Both the position numbers and the translations under genes were made by a program. Under the pieces are notes generated by a model, which worked only from the letters and a program-made list of their open reading frames with translations, ran no database searches and was not told where the DNA came from. A stretch of DNA of 64,000 nt from Lutibacter agarilyticus (GTDB lineage Bacteria > Bacteroidota > Bacteroidia > Flavobacteriales > Flavobacteriaceae): the NCBI RefSeq assembly GCF_900188235.1, contig NZ_FZNT01000007.1, forward strand, positions 60,982-124,981. The letters are read 5' to 3'. Below, one piece after another: positions 36,557-45,742 of this stretch (positions are counted from its first letter, which is position 1; every line of letters starts with the position of its first letter).

Positions 36557-37311
36557 TTATAGTCCTATGTTTTTTTAATTCAGCTTTGGCGCAAGATAGT
36601 TTGTGTGTTTTTGAAGTATACGGAACGGTGTTAAAAACCTTTTCAAATAGTCAAAAAACACTCTCAAAAGGAGGTCTTATTAAAAGTAAAGAGAGTTTAC
36701 AAGTACTTCAAAAATCTCAAATCACAGCTATTGATAATAAAGGAAATGTTTATTTTATAAATGAAGAAGGCAGTTACAGTTTTAATGAATTGCTTAATTT
36801 TTACCAAAAAAAACAAAACTCAGGCTTAACCGCAAATTATTTAAAATATATATGGCTTGAATTGCTAAATAAAAGTGCAGGTCAAACTATGATTGCAGGG
36901 GTTTTTAGAGGTGAAGTTTTAATGCAATTTCCAAAGAATAAAACCAAATTAGCAAGTTCTAAAATTACTTTAAAATGGGATTTAGAAATTGACGAACCCT
37001 ACTATTATGTATTCGTTAAAAATTTAACAACTGGTGAAAGTGTTAAGTTTGAAACTAATGGGTCAGAACTTTCGTTATACGCTGATAACTTGATATTTAA
37101 TGAAAGTAACAAATTTGAGTGGAGCGTAACAACACAAGCATTTCCAAATGTAAACAATATTCCATTTTTTGGATTTGAACTCATAGATAGAGAGGCTTAT
37201 ATAGAAAATTTACAACAGTATAATGCTTTTATTAATGATTTAATATCTTTAGGAATATCAGACAAAGAAATTGAATCAATTCTTTGTCAAACGTATAATC
37301 TTTGTAATTAA
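36532..37311 (+). CDS. FecR-like exported protein
   Basis: The 259-residue protein has a signal peptide ending in SALAQ. The segment 25-85 (FEVYGTVLKTF, LSKGGLIKSKESLQVLQKSQ, DNKGNVYFIN) resembles the FecR beta-helical motif. The rest is a beta-rich domain with KITLKWDLEIDEPYYYVFVK, like a fibronectin/Ig strand set. FecR-CHASE2 pairs occur beside caspase-like and CHAT proteases in several phyla. It overlaps the CHASE2 gene by 25 bp and is 3 bp before the first caspase gene. Role as periplasmic adaptor between sensor and protease is inferred. Confidence 0.65.
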   Translation: MGKSLVGLIIVLCFFNSALAQDSLCVFEVYGTVLKTFSNSQKTLSKGGLIKSKESLQVLQKSQITAIDNKGNVYFINEEGSYSFNELLNFYQKKQNSGLTANYLKYIWLELLNKSAGQTMIAGVFRGEVLMQFPKNKTKLASSKITLKWDLEIDEPYYYVFVKNLTTGESVKFETNGSELSLYADNLIFNESNKFEWSVTTQAFPNVNNIPFFGFELIDREAYIENLQQYNAFINDLISLGISDKEIESILCQTYNLCN

Positions 37312-37314
37312 GCT

Positions 37315-40300
37315 ATGAATGTTTCAAAAAAAATATTTACGATAATATTAGCATTTACAGCATGTTTTACTTTTTCTCAATCTTCAGATTCGGTATCAAT
37401 TAAGTTAAAAGATTTTCATTCATCTGAAATAACAGATGTTATTCTTACAAAAGATGAATCTTTTTTTATTTCAAGTGATGTATCAGGCAAAATTTTAATG
37501 TACAATACTTTAGATTATGGTTTTGTAAAAACTTTACGCAAAGCTACTGGGATTCCAGTCCAAAATATGCGTTTAGTAGTAAATGATTCTATTTTAATAT
37601 TTAATCAAAAGTTTGATTATGGAGATGCCTCAAAAGATTCTTTAATAGGTGTTAGAGTTTTTGATCAGAAAGTAATTTATAAAAATCAAATTTCTGGAAA
37701 TTTTATTGATAGGCAAGACAATGTGATTATTGGTGAATCAAAAAATGAATATTTACATGTACTCGAAATATTCGACAACAGATTGAACAAAATTACATCG
37801 GCCTACTCAACGTACAATGTAAAAGTAGCTGCAGTTTCCAATGATTTATTCTCGGTTGCTTTTGTAGGTGAAGAAATAAGTAGACAGGTTGAACTAAAGG
37901 TAGTTAATACTAAAACAGCTGAAGAAGAAATAGCATTGTCAATACCTGAAAATAATTATTTAGCTCATTTGTTCTTTGATAGAATAACAAATAATTTGTA
38001 TGCATTATTAGTTCATCAAAAAAACAATACGATTGCTGTATATAACATATCAAAAAATAAAAACTTTAATAACCCACTGTTTCTTACAGATTTTTATTTT
38101 GATAGGTTTGTGAATGTTTCAAGCTATCAATCAGAGGGGAATTACAAAATTGTATTTACTAGAAAAGGCTCTTTACCTAATAATCCTTTTGTGATTGAGA
38201 AAAAAAATGATAAGTTTTATTCTTTCATGCCAAATTATAAAGAAGGTGTTACAAGAAGTGTTTATTTGAAATCTAAGAATGAATTTGTTTTTTTTGAACC
38301 ATTTGTTACTTACAGTAATAATGTTAATTGTACCAGTACATTACGATTTAATGTATTTGACAATAAAAACAAAATTCACAAAAATACTTACCCTAAAGGA
38401 GCTGCAAAGTTTTATTCAGGAACTTTTTTACCAAATGGTAATTGGATGGTTGTTGGAAATGAACTTAACTCTGACGAAGTATTGGCTTCATATAAATATA
38501 GAATTAAATATTTTGAAACAGGCACCTTTAATAATAGATTTGGGAAACTAGATTTTAGTAACTACTTGGAAGTGAAGCATAAAACTAAAGAATTTACGAC
38601 CTCAACATTTATGTTTGATAAAAGTAATGGTGTTCACCCTTTTTATGGTTACAAAATTGGAAATGAAAATACATATGCTTTTTACAAATATGACTTTATT
38701 AAAGACCAAATTTCTAAAATCGCAGATGAGCACCCTAAGTACAAAAGCATACTTGATTATAATAATAAATTAAATTATCTTTTGTTAAGTAAAGCTGTTT
38801 ATTATAATAGAGGTTACACTGAACCACAAGAATTTGCATTAGTTCAAAACAAAGACATCAAGTTACTTAATGGCAAATTTAAATTTGGAAAACTGTCTAA
38901 CAGTGGCACTTATTTACTAACAATTAATGCAAATAATAAAGCAGAAATTAGAACTACTGATGGTTTAAAAATTATCTTCGAAAAGCAGCTTACAGATGGA
39001 AGTTATAAAGTTTTTAAATTAGATGAAAATGAGTTTGGAATAAGCATTAGTTTTAACGCTATTGATATTGATAAGTGCAATAAAGAATCTTTAACCATTA
39101 GTTTCGATGCTGAAAATAAGTCTTTTAATAGTAATACCTTAGATTGTTTGTTTTTTACGGATATCACATTTTCAAATGAAAAAATTGGATTAATAGTTGA
39201 AGACTTTGGTGTATTGTTAAATAATGATCAACTTCAATTTTTTCCTTCAGAATTTCCTGAGAGCATTTCATTAAATGATGATGCTTCAAAACTAATGATA
39301 AGCTTTAACAATGGTAAAATTTCCATTTATGACACAAACTCTTTAAAAGCGAATGTCACAATGCTTCATCCAGATGAAAAAAGCCAAGTGTTTTTAGATG
39401 AAAAGGGTAATTATTTTAGTAATACCAATCCTGACGATTATTTAATTGCCTTTAACAATAATAAAAGAGTAAATTTTAATACAATTAATGATCAATTCTA
39501 TAATCCAGAAGAAATACTTTCACAATTTGGACAACCAAATAATGAATATCTCACAACGCTAAAAGAAGCACTTAAAATACGATCTAAGAACAATGAATCA
39601 ATTTATCAAAAATCAGCTATTCAAAATAATGAGAAGCCTCAAAATATTATATTGGATGACCCAAATATGTATGTCCTTGCGGTAGGTGTTTCAGATTATA
39701 TACAATCTGATTTTAATCTCACTTTTGCAGATAAAGACGCTTTAGATATCGCTAAAATTTATGGTATTCTCGATCAGAAGACATTAGATAATTACAATAC
39801 AAAGTTTTATGGTACAAATTATAGTTTAGCTGATGAAACTGGAGACAATCAAAAAAGTTTAAAAAAATATTTAGAGCAATATAAAAACATAGGAGGATTA
39901 TATGCTATAAACGCTGATAGAACTTTATGGTTAGAACATGATTATGGTAAATACTTTATTTGGGATTTTAATTTACAAACTACTGAGGCTATAACTTTAC
40001 CTAATGAATTTAAAATATCGGAATTTGAGCACGATTTCGATAAAATAATTTTCATTAATCCAGACAATACAGGATTCTATATGAGGGCTAGTAATGGCGA
40101 AAATTTTAGTTATGATTTTAAATCTAAATTATTTACAAAAATCACGTTACCATTTAAAATAGATTACTCAATCACACCTCCTGAAAGTTTAATTCCTTTA
40201 AGTCAAAACCGTTGGGCTTATTTTAATTACCTTAATAACGAAGCTACTTTAAGCATAGGTAACGTTAATTCAAATACTATTGATAATACCATCAAATTCA

Positions 40301-41496
40301 ATATTAACAAATTCAATAAATTAGACAGTGATGGATTGCTAATTACTTCAACAGAAGATTTCTACACATGTCAATTTAATGGAGTTTCAAGGAATGGTAA
40401 CTTTTTGTTTTATTCAACATCAGCAGAAAGTAATGAGTTGTTCTTTGTTGATTTAACTGCTGAAACCATTATTCCTTTACTTGTTAAAATAAAAGAGCCT
40501 ATTGGTTATTCACCAAAAATTTATTGTTCTGAGGATGGTAAATTCTTTTCCATTTTAGATGAATATGCTGATGATTTTAAATATAAACTCACATCATATT
40601 CAGTTTTAGGAGAATTGATAAATACATCGATTTTTAAGGACAAGGATCTCTTAGATTTTGGGGGAATTAGCTTTTTTAACAATAAACCTGTTTGGATAAA
40701 AAAATCTCGTCCATTGGTAAGTCAAGAAACTTATGATAGTAGTAGCCGGTTATTATCTCAAAACAAACCTTACTCTTTTAAAAACTCATTTGTTAAGTAT
40801 TTAACCAATGAAAATGCCAATTCAGAAAAAATCAAAGAGGAACTTATAAGTTTTTTTAAAAATGTGAAACCCAATGATCAAGTCATTGTGTTCTTAGCAG
40901 GTCATGGTGTTTTAGATAAAGAACTTAACTATTATTTTGCGCCTTATGATATGGACTTTAATAATGTGAGTAAAAATGGAGTTTCCTTAAATGTTATTAT
41001 AGAAAGTTTGAAGGAATGTCAATCAGATCACAAATTACTACTAATGGATTCTTGCCATTCTGGAAACACGCTAGATATGACTAAATCTGAAGTTGTAATA
41101 GTTGATGATAGCAAAGACCCAAGTAAAAGAGGTTCTAAATCAAAATCTACGAGTACTAGATCAGAGTTTAAAGTATCAGATATTGTTTCAACCTTATTTG
41201 AAGATTTTTTATCTACAAGTGGAATTACGATAATTTCGGCTTCTTCGGGAGAAGATGTTGCTTATGAACACAGAGAATTAGGAAATGGAGCATTTACTTC
41301 ATCTTATGTAAATTTATTGAAGGAGAAACTTAAAGGTAATAACTACACCTATGATGAAGCTAGCCTTCAAAAATCAGTTGATATTACGAATGAAACAATA
41401 GAAGAACTGTTGAAAGAAGTAATGATTATTACAAAAGGTAAACAGGTTCCAGATTTAAGAGAAGTTAATAAAAATTCTAAATTAAAAATGTGGTAA
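37315..41496 (+). CDS. Large exported caspase-family protease with beta-propeller and interrupted caspase domain
   Basis: The 1393-residue protein has a signal peptide (cleaved near FTFSQ) and a long WD40/propeller-like region (about 30-750). The caspase fold begins at YVLAVGVSDYIQSDFNL (from residue 786), is interrupted by about 300 residues with propeller-like repeats (about 850-1150), and resumes before IVFLAGHGVLDKELNYYF (His1197) and LLLMDSCHSGNTLD (Cys1247). The catalytic dyad is intact. A linker RGSKSK begins at Arg1272. Paralogues downstream have no such insertion: their first strand and His are about 95 residues apart, here about 410. It is third gene in the operon. Protease activity is predicted, not shown. 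Confidence 0.85.
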   Translation: MNVSKKIFTIILAFTACFTFSQSSDSVSIKLKDFHSSEITDVILTKDESFFISSDVSGKILMYNTLDYGFVKTLRKATGIPVQNMRLVVNDSILIFNQKFDYGDASKDSLIGVRVFDQKVIYKNQISGNFIDRQDNVIIGESKNEYLHVLEIFDNRLNKITSAYSTYNVKVAAVSNDLFSVAFVGEEISRQVELKVVNTKTAEEEIALSIPENNYLAHLFFDRITNNLYALLVHQKNNTIAVYNISKNKNFNNPLFLTDFYFDRFVNVSSYQSEGNYKIVFTRKGSLPNNPFVIEKKNDKFYSFMPNYKEGVTRSVYLKSKNEFVFFEPFVTYSNNVNCTSTLRFNVFDNKNKIHKNTYPKGAAKFYSGTFLPNGNWMVVGNELNSDEVLASYKYRIKYFETGTFNNRFGKLDFSNYLEVKHKTKEFTTSTFMFDKSNGVHPFYGYKIGNENTYAFYKYDFIKDQISKIADEHPKYKSILDYNNKLNYLLLSKAVYYNRGYTEPQEFALVQNKDIKLLNGKFKFGKLSNSGTYLLTINANNKAEIRTTDGLKIIFEKQLTDGSYKVFKLDENEFGISISFNAIDIDKCNKESLTISFDAENKSFNSNTLDCLFFTDITFSNEKIGLIVEDFGVLLNNDQLQFFPSEFPESISLNDDASKLMISFNNGKISIYDTNSLKANVTMLHPDEKSQVFLDEKGNYFSNTNPDDYLIAFNNNKRVNFNTINDQFYNPEEILSQFGQPNNEYLTTLKEALKIRSKNNESIYQKSAIQNNEKPQNIILDDPNMYVLAVGVSDYIQSDFNLTFADKDALDIAKIYGILDQKTLDNYNTKFYGTNYSLADETGDNQKSLKKYLEQYKNIGGLYAINADRTLWLEHDYGKYFIWDFNLQTTEAITLPNEFKISEFEHDFDKIIFINPDNTGFYMRASNGENFSYDFKSKLFTKITLPFKIDYSITPPESLIPLSQNRWAYFNYLNNEATLSIGNVNSNTIDNTIKFNINKFNKLDSDGLLITSTEDFYTCQFNGVSRNGNFLFYSTSAESNELFFVDLTAETIIPLLVKIKEPIGYSPKIYCSEDGKFFSILDEYADDFKYKLTSYSVLGELINTSIFKDKDLLDFGGISFFNNKPVWIKKSRPLVSQETYDSSSRLLSQNKPYSFKNSFVKYLTNENANSEKIKEELISFFKNVKPNDQVIVFLAGHGVLDKELNYYFAPYDMDFNNVSKNGVSLNVIIESLKECQSDHKLLLMDSCHSGNTLDMTKSEVVIVDDSKDPSKRGSKSKSTSTRSEFKVSDIVSTLFEDFLSTSGITIISASSGEDVAYEHRELGNGAFTSSYVNLLKEKLKGNNYTYDEASLQKSVDITNETIEELLKEVMIITKGKQVPDLREVNKNSKLKMW

Positions 41497-41498
41497 GT

Positions 41499-44400
41499 AT
41501 GAAGCGAATTTTATTACAGCTGCTCTTTATAACTTTTTGTCAAACCATTGTTCTAGCCCAAAAAGTAGAATTTAAAACTAATTTTGGAAACGACGGACAA
41601 GATGGCCGCTCTGGTGTATTAAGTTCAGATAATGCACTAATGGCATTGAATCGTTCTACATCAGGTAATAATTCTAAAATAACATTATGGGATTTAAATA
41701 ATAACGTTGTTTTATATTCGGTTGATTCAAACCCTCAAAAAGTTAAGGGTGATAATTACCCTCATTTTTCTTCAATTAGTTTCAGCCCAGAAGGAAACTA
41801 CCTAGGTTATATCTGTTTTTATTATTCCGAACAAAAGGAAGCATGGGAAGCTACATATTTTGTTTATGAAATACGTATGAAAAAGCTCATTAAAGAAATT
41901 CCACTCGAAGGGGTTTTTTACGGAAGTTTTATAGCTGAAAATGAAGTTTTGCTAAAAGATTGCAACTCCTATTGTAGCGAGATTAATTGGTTTAAATTAA
42001 ACATTAATAATACTAAAAAAACATTAGTTAATAGTTTAGAAGCTAGTTCTTGGGATGGGTTTGAAATATTAGGATCTATATCTATAGATAAAGTAAAATA
42101 CAGTCTTTTGCTTGATGATGATCAATTAAGTTTATTTACCCCAAATGATACTTTGATCCAAAAAATAATTGCAACCCCTAAATTTTTTGACCCTAAGGAG
42201 ACTTGGGCTACAGATATTAACTTAACTCCAAATTTAAAACATGCTATCTTTTTAGGTTTAAGAACATTGAGTGTTTTAGATTTAAAAAATAATAACTTCA
42301 TTGCAGATAGTATTCCTCTATATAATTATTCTGATGAAAAAACATACGGACTAAACGGTTTAGTCTCAAAAGATGGAGAAGAATTTATTTTTGTCTCTTC
42401 AATAGAAGAGAATACAGGGATTTGCAATATTAAAAATTACAATATGCTGTCTCTAGAAATTACAGATGTAGCATCCGTAAAAAATACAGATTATGAAATG
42501 TTTAAATTTATTAGCGGCTCTATTTCTGAAAAATATGATTTTTCAAAATTAAAAGCTGAAATTGAATTCAAGACATCTTGTAGGGCATTATTGCCAGAGA
42601 ATTACTTGTTTGAAATATATAATGAATATTTTATTTCGGTATTTAATGGTTTAAAAGTTTCGATATTTAATGCCTCGACAGGTCGTAATAAAACATTAGA
42701 TTTAATCGAAATTAATGAATTAAAACAATATGAAGCCAACTTAAAATGGGCAAGAATTAATGCTCTTGAATTGTATGATGACAAAATTTTACTTGCATAT
42801 ACTTATTATGTTGAAGGAGGGAGTGTGGTAAAACTTCTGGAGGTAGATTTAAATTCTGGAAATATAGCTCGATCTCTCGATCTTGCAGACTATAAGGAAT
42901 GCAGTGAACTTAAGATAACCAAAGATAATGAAAACCTTCTTTTAAATTTAAAACCTTCGGAGGGATTGGGATTTGTTGATGTACTGATAGATATAGAATC
43001 GTTTAAGGATATAACACAACAAGGATTATTTGAGAGTAGATATTACCATACAATTTATGCGACCAACAATAATCAATTTATTGTTGGTTATATAAAGGGG
43101 CAAGGTAGCTATGTTTACAATAAAGATGATTTTAAGTTTATTGAGTTTTTTCCAGACAATCTTATTTTTTACGAAAAAGACAAGAAATATTCGTTGCATT
43201 TAAAGTATACTGAAGAAGTTTATGAATATGAGGATTTTTGTGAGAACTGTAAAGAAGGAGTTAAGCAAGTTATAAAAACGCCTACAAATGAATTTGAGTT
43301 AGAATCAGCTAAGGGAGTTAAAAGTGTTAATTTAGGAGAAATAACAGCCTCTCTATTTGATGAAATTGATGAAAATTTAATCAACATTAAACAAAAAGGG
43401 AAAATTGTAGCAATTGAATCTCGTGGTAATTTGCTTTTAAAGCTTAACCTTAAGACCGGTAAGGTGTCTGATAGTTTAAATGAATATCCGTACTTTCCCA
43501 AGATTAATGCCAATCACAAAGATTATTATTTAGTTGGAATAGAAGAGGACTCTCAGCCTATAGAGGATGATATGAATAATGAAATAGAGCAGTTAGAGTT
43601 AGGGTATAATATTGCATATACAGATAATTTAAATGAGGAGAGTTATAAACTAACAAAGTTTGAAGGGTTAGATATAATCTATGATTTAGGTTATATTAAC
43701 AATAAAACTCAAGTGGTATTAAGTGCACCCTATAATTCAATGATAAGTGTAATAAAATCTCCAGAAGATTATGAATACTTAGCTCCTTGGGTTCCAGAAA
43801 AATATTGGAATTATCCAAGTATCGAGATGTCTTTTGATATTAATTATTATGATGCCGAAACAAGACCCTTTGATTCTAATGAAACTGAATTTGAGAATGT
43901 ATTTACAACTGTTAATTATAAGTATTTGGAAAAGGAAGAGGAAGTTCTTTTTGAATCAGTAACTTATGAGTTTATTAATTTTAAAGATCAAACAAAGAGT
44001 AGTTTTGTATTAGAAGATGCTTTTGAGCATTTAGCAAAAGTTCCATTTATTGCAGTTGATGACGAAATATTTGTGAGTGACAAATCTTCTAATAGAACAT
44101 TAAGGTTAAACTTAAAAAAAGAAAAAGATCATCTTGAATCAAGAATCACGCCTTACACTCAGTTATTTGACTGGAAATCTAAAAAAGGGAATGAATTTTT
44201 TTTATCTAAAAATTCTGACCAAAGAGGCGTTTTTGATTTGATAAGTTTAAAAGATTCAACTTTAAATGCAAAAGTATTCTTTACAAAAGACAATAGTTAT
44301 TCAATATTTTTTGCAGACAATTATTATATGGGAACTAAGGACCTTTTGAAATATTCGTATTTTCAAAAAGGAGATATAATATATAAACCAGAGCAATTCG

Positions 44401-45659
44401 ATTTTAAGTATAACCGCCCAGATATTGTATTAAAAAGACTTGGTTATGGGAGTAAAATAATTGGAGCTCTCAATAATATGTATCATAAAAGATTAAAGAA
44501 AAGCGGTGTTAATGAGGAGCAATTTACAGATAATATGGATTTACCCATTGTTAATGTTCCAAATAAATTTGAATTGCCTTCTATAACAAACGATAAATCA
44601 ATTGTTTTAAAATTAAATTCTATCTCAAAAAAATCTGAAATTGTAAAATTAAATGTTTGGATAAACGATGTTCCAGTAAACTATGAGGTACTGAGTAAAA
44701 ATGATGCTGGTTTAATAGATGAAATTCAGGTTGAACTCGCAATAAATAGTAACAAAATACAACTAAGTGTTTTGAATGAAAATGGTTTTGAAAGTTTAAA
44801 AGAAACAATTGAAGTTGAATGTACTGCCGGAAAAGTAGAGCCAGATTTATATCTTGTTTCTATCGGAGTGAGTGAATATTTTGATGAAAATTATAATTTA
44901 AAATATGCATCAAAAGATGCAAAAGATATCCTAAATCAATTTTCAGAAAGTAAGCAATATGAAAATGTATATTCTAAATTAATTATTGATGAAAATGTTA
45001 CAAAATCAGAAATTTCAAATATTTCTAAATTTTTAAATAAAGCGGATATAGATGATGCAGTTATAGTATTTGTTGCAAGTCATGGAGTCTTAGATGAGAA
45101 TTATAATTATTTTTTAGCAAGCCATGATATTAATTTTAACAATCCCTCTAAAGGTGGAATTCCGTTTGACTTATTAGAAACACAATTAGATAATATTGCT
45201 CCTCTAAAAAAAATGATGTTTATTGATGCCTGTCATAGTGGAGAAGTAGATGTTGATGAAGTAGAGTTAAGTACTATAAACGACACCGAAGTTCTAGATA
45301 ATAATGTAAGGGGCTCAAAAGGGAATTCGTTGATGTCTAAGAGTAAAAATTTAGATGATATTACTAGTTTATCTAAAGAGCTGTTTTCAGACCTTCGTCG
45401 TGGTAATGGAACCACTATTATTTCTTCAGCAGGTGGACTGGAGTTTGCTTATGAAGGAAAAAAATGGCAAAATGGTTTATTTACCTATTGTATGTTAAAT
45501 GGTATAAGCACTCAAAAGGCCGATTTAAACAACGATGGTGAAATTATTTTGAGCGAGCTTCAAGCTTATGTTGGTGAGCAGGTTTTACAATTATCAAATG
45601 GAAAACAACAACCTACGTCAAGGATAGAGAATATTTCAGTTGATTATAGAATTTGGTAA
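41499..45659 (+). CDS. Large exported caspase-family protease with beta-propeller (paralogue 1)
   Basis: I start at ATG 41499; an upstream GTG at 41490 overlaps the previous stop. The 1386-residue protein has a signal peptide (TIVLAQ), an N-terminal propeller-like region of about 900 residues, a linker with QFDFKYNRPDIVLKRLG typical of this protease family and a C-terminal caspase domain: LYLVSIGVSEYFDENYNL, FVASHGVLDENYNYF (His1195) and FIDACHSGEVDVDEVE (Cys1245). After a linker with RGSKGN (Arg1271) comes the small-subunit-like part and DLNNDGEIILSEL, an EF-hand-like loop. It starts 2 bp after the preceding stop. Its last 276 bp are nearly identical to those of the next gene. Confidence 0.88.
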   Translation: MKRILLQLLFITFCQTIVLAQKVEFKTNFGNDGQDGRSGVLSSDNALMALNRSTSGNNSKITLWDLNNNVVLYSVDSNPQKVKGDNYPHFSSISFSPEGNYLGYICFYYSEQKEAWEATYFVYEIRMKKLIKEIPLEGVFYGSFIAENEVLLKDCNSYCSEINWFKLNINNTKKTLVNSLEASSWDGFEILGSISIDKVKYSLLLDDDQLSLFTPNDTLIQKIIATPKFFDPKETWATDINLTPNLKHAIFLGLRTLSVLDLKNNNFIADSIPLYNYSDEKTYGLNGLVSKDGEEFIFVSSIEENTGICNIKNYNMLSLEITDVASVKNTDYEMFKFISGSISEKYDFSKLKAEIEFKTSCRALLPENYLFEIYNEYFISVFNGLKVSIFNASTGRNKTLDLIEINELKQYEANLKWARINALELYDDKILLAYTYYVEGGSVVKLLEVDLNSGNIARSLDLADYKECSELKITKDNENLLLNLKPSEGLGFVDVLIDIESFKDITQQGLFESRYYHTIYATNNNQFIVGYIKGQGSYVYNKDDFKFIEFFPDNLIFYEKDKKYSLHLKYTEEVYEYEDFCENCKEGVKQVIKTPTNEFELESAKGVKSVNLGEITASLFDEIDENLINIKQKGKIVAIESRGNLLLKLNLKTGKVSDSLNEYPYFPKINANHKDYYLVGIEEDSQPIEDDMNNEIEQLELGYNIAYTDNLNEESYKLTKFEGLDIIYDLGYINNKTQVVLSAPYNSMISVIKSPEDYEYLAPWVPEKYWNYPSIEMSFDINYYDAETRPFDSNETEFENVFTTVNYKYLEKEEEVLFESVTYEFINFKDQTKSSFVLEDAFEHLAKVPFIAVDDEIFVSDKSSNRTLRLNLKKEKDHLESRITPYTQLFDWKSKKGNEFFLSKNSDQRGVFDLISLKDSTLNAKVFFTKDNSYSIFFADNYYMGTKDLLKYSYFQKGDIIYKPEQFDFKYNRPDIVLKRLGYGSKIIGALNNMYHKRLKKSGVNEEQFTDNMDLPIVNVPNKFELPSITNDKSIVLKLNSISKKSEIVKLNVWINDVPVNYEVLSKNDAGLIDEIQVELAINSNKIQLSVLNENGFESLKETIEVECTAGKVEPDLYLVSIGVSEYFDENYNLKYASKDAKDILNQFSESKQYENVYSKLIIDENVTKSEISNISKFLNKADIDDAVIVFVASHGVLDENYNYFLASHDINFNNPSKGGIPFDLLETQLDNIAPLKKMMFIDACHSGEVDVDEVELSTINDTEVLDNNVRGSKGNSLMSKSKNLDDITSLSKELFSDLRRGNGTTIISSAGGLEFAYEGKKWQNGLFTYCMLNGISTQKADLNNDGEIILSELQAYVGEQVLQLSNGKQQPTSRIENISVDYRIW

Positions 45660-45742
45660 TTTATTTTATTCGTTATAAGTCTATTTTTTATATTGTGTGG
45701 AACAATACGAAAAACATTAAACTATTTTAACACTTTTTATGT

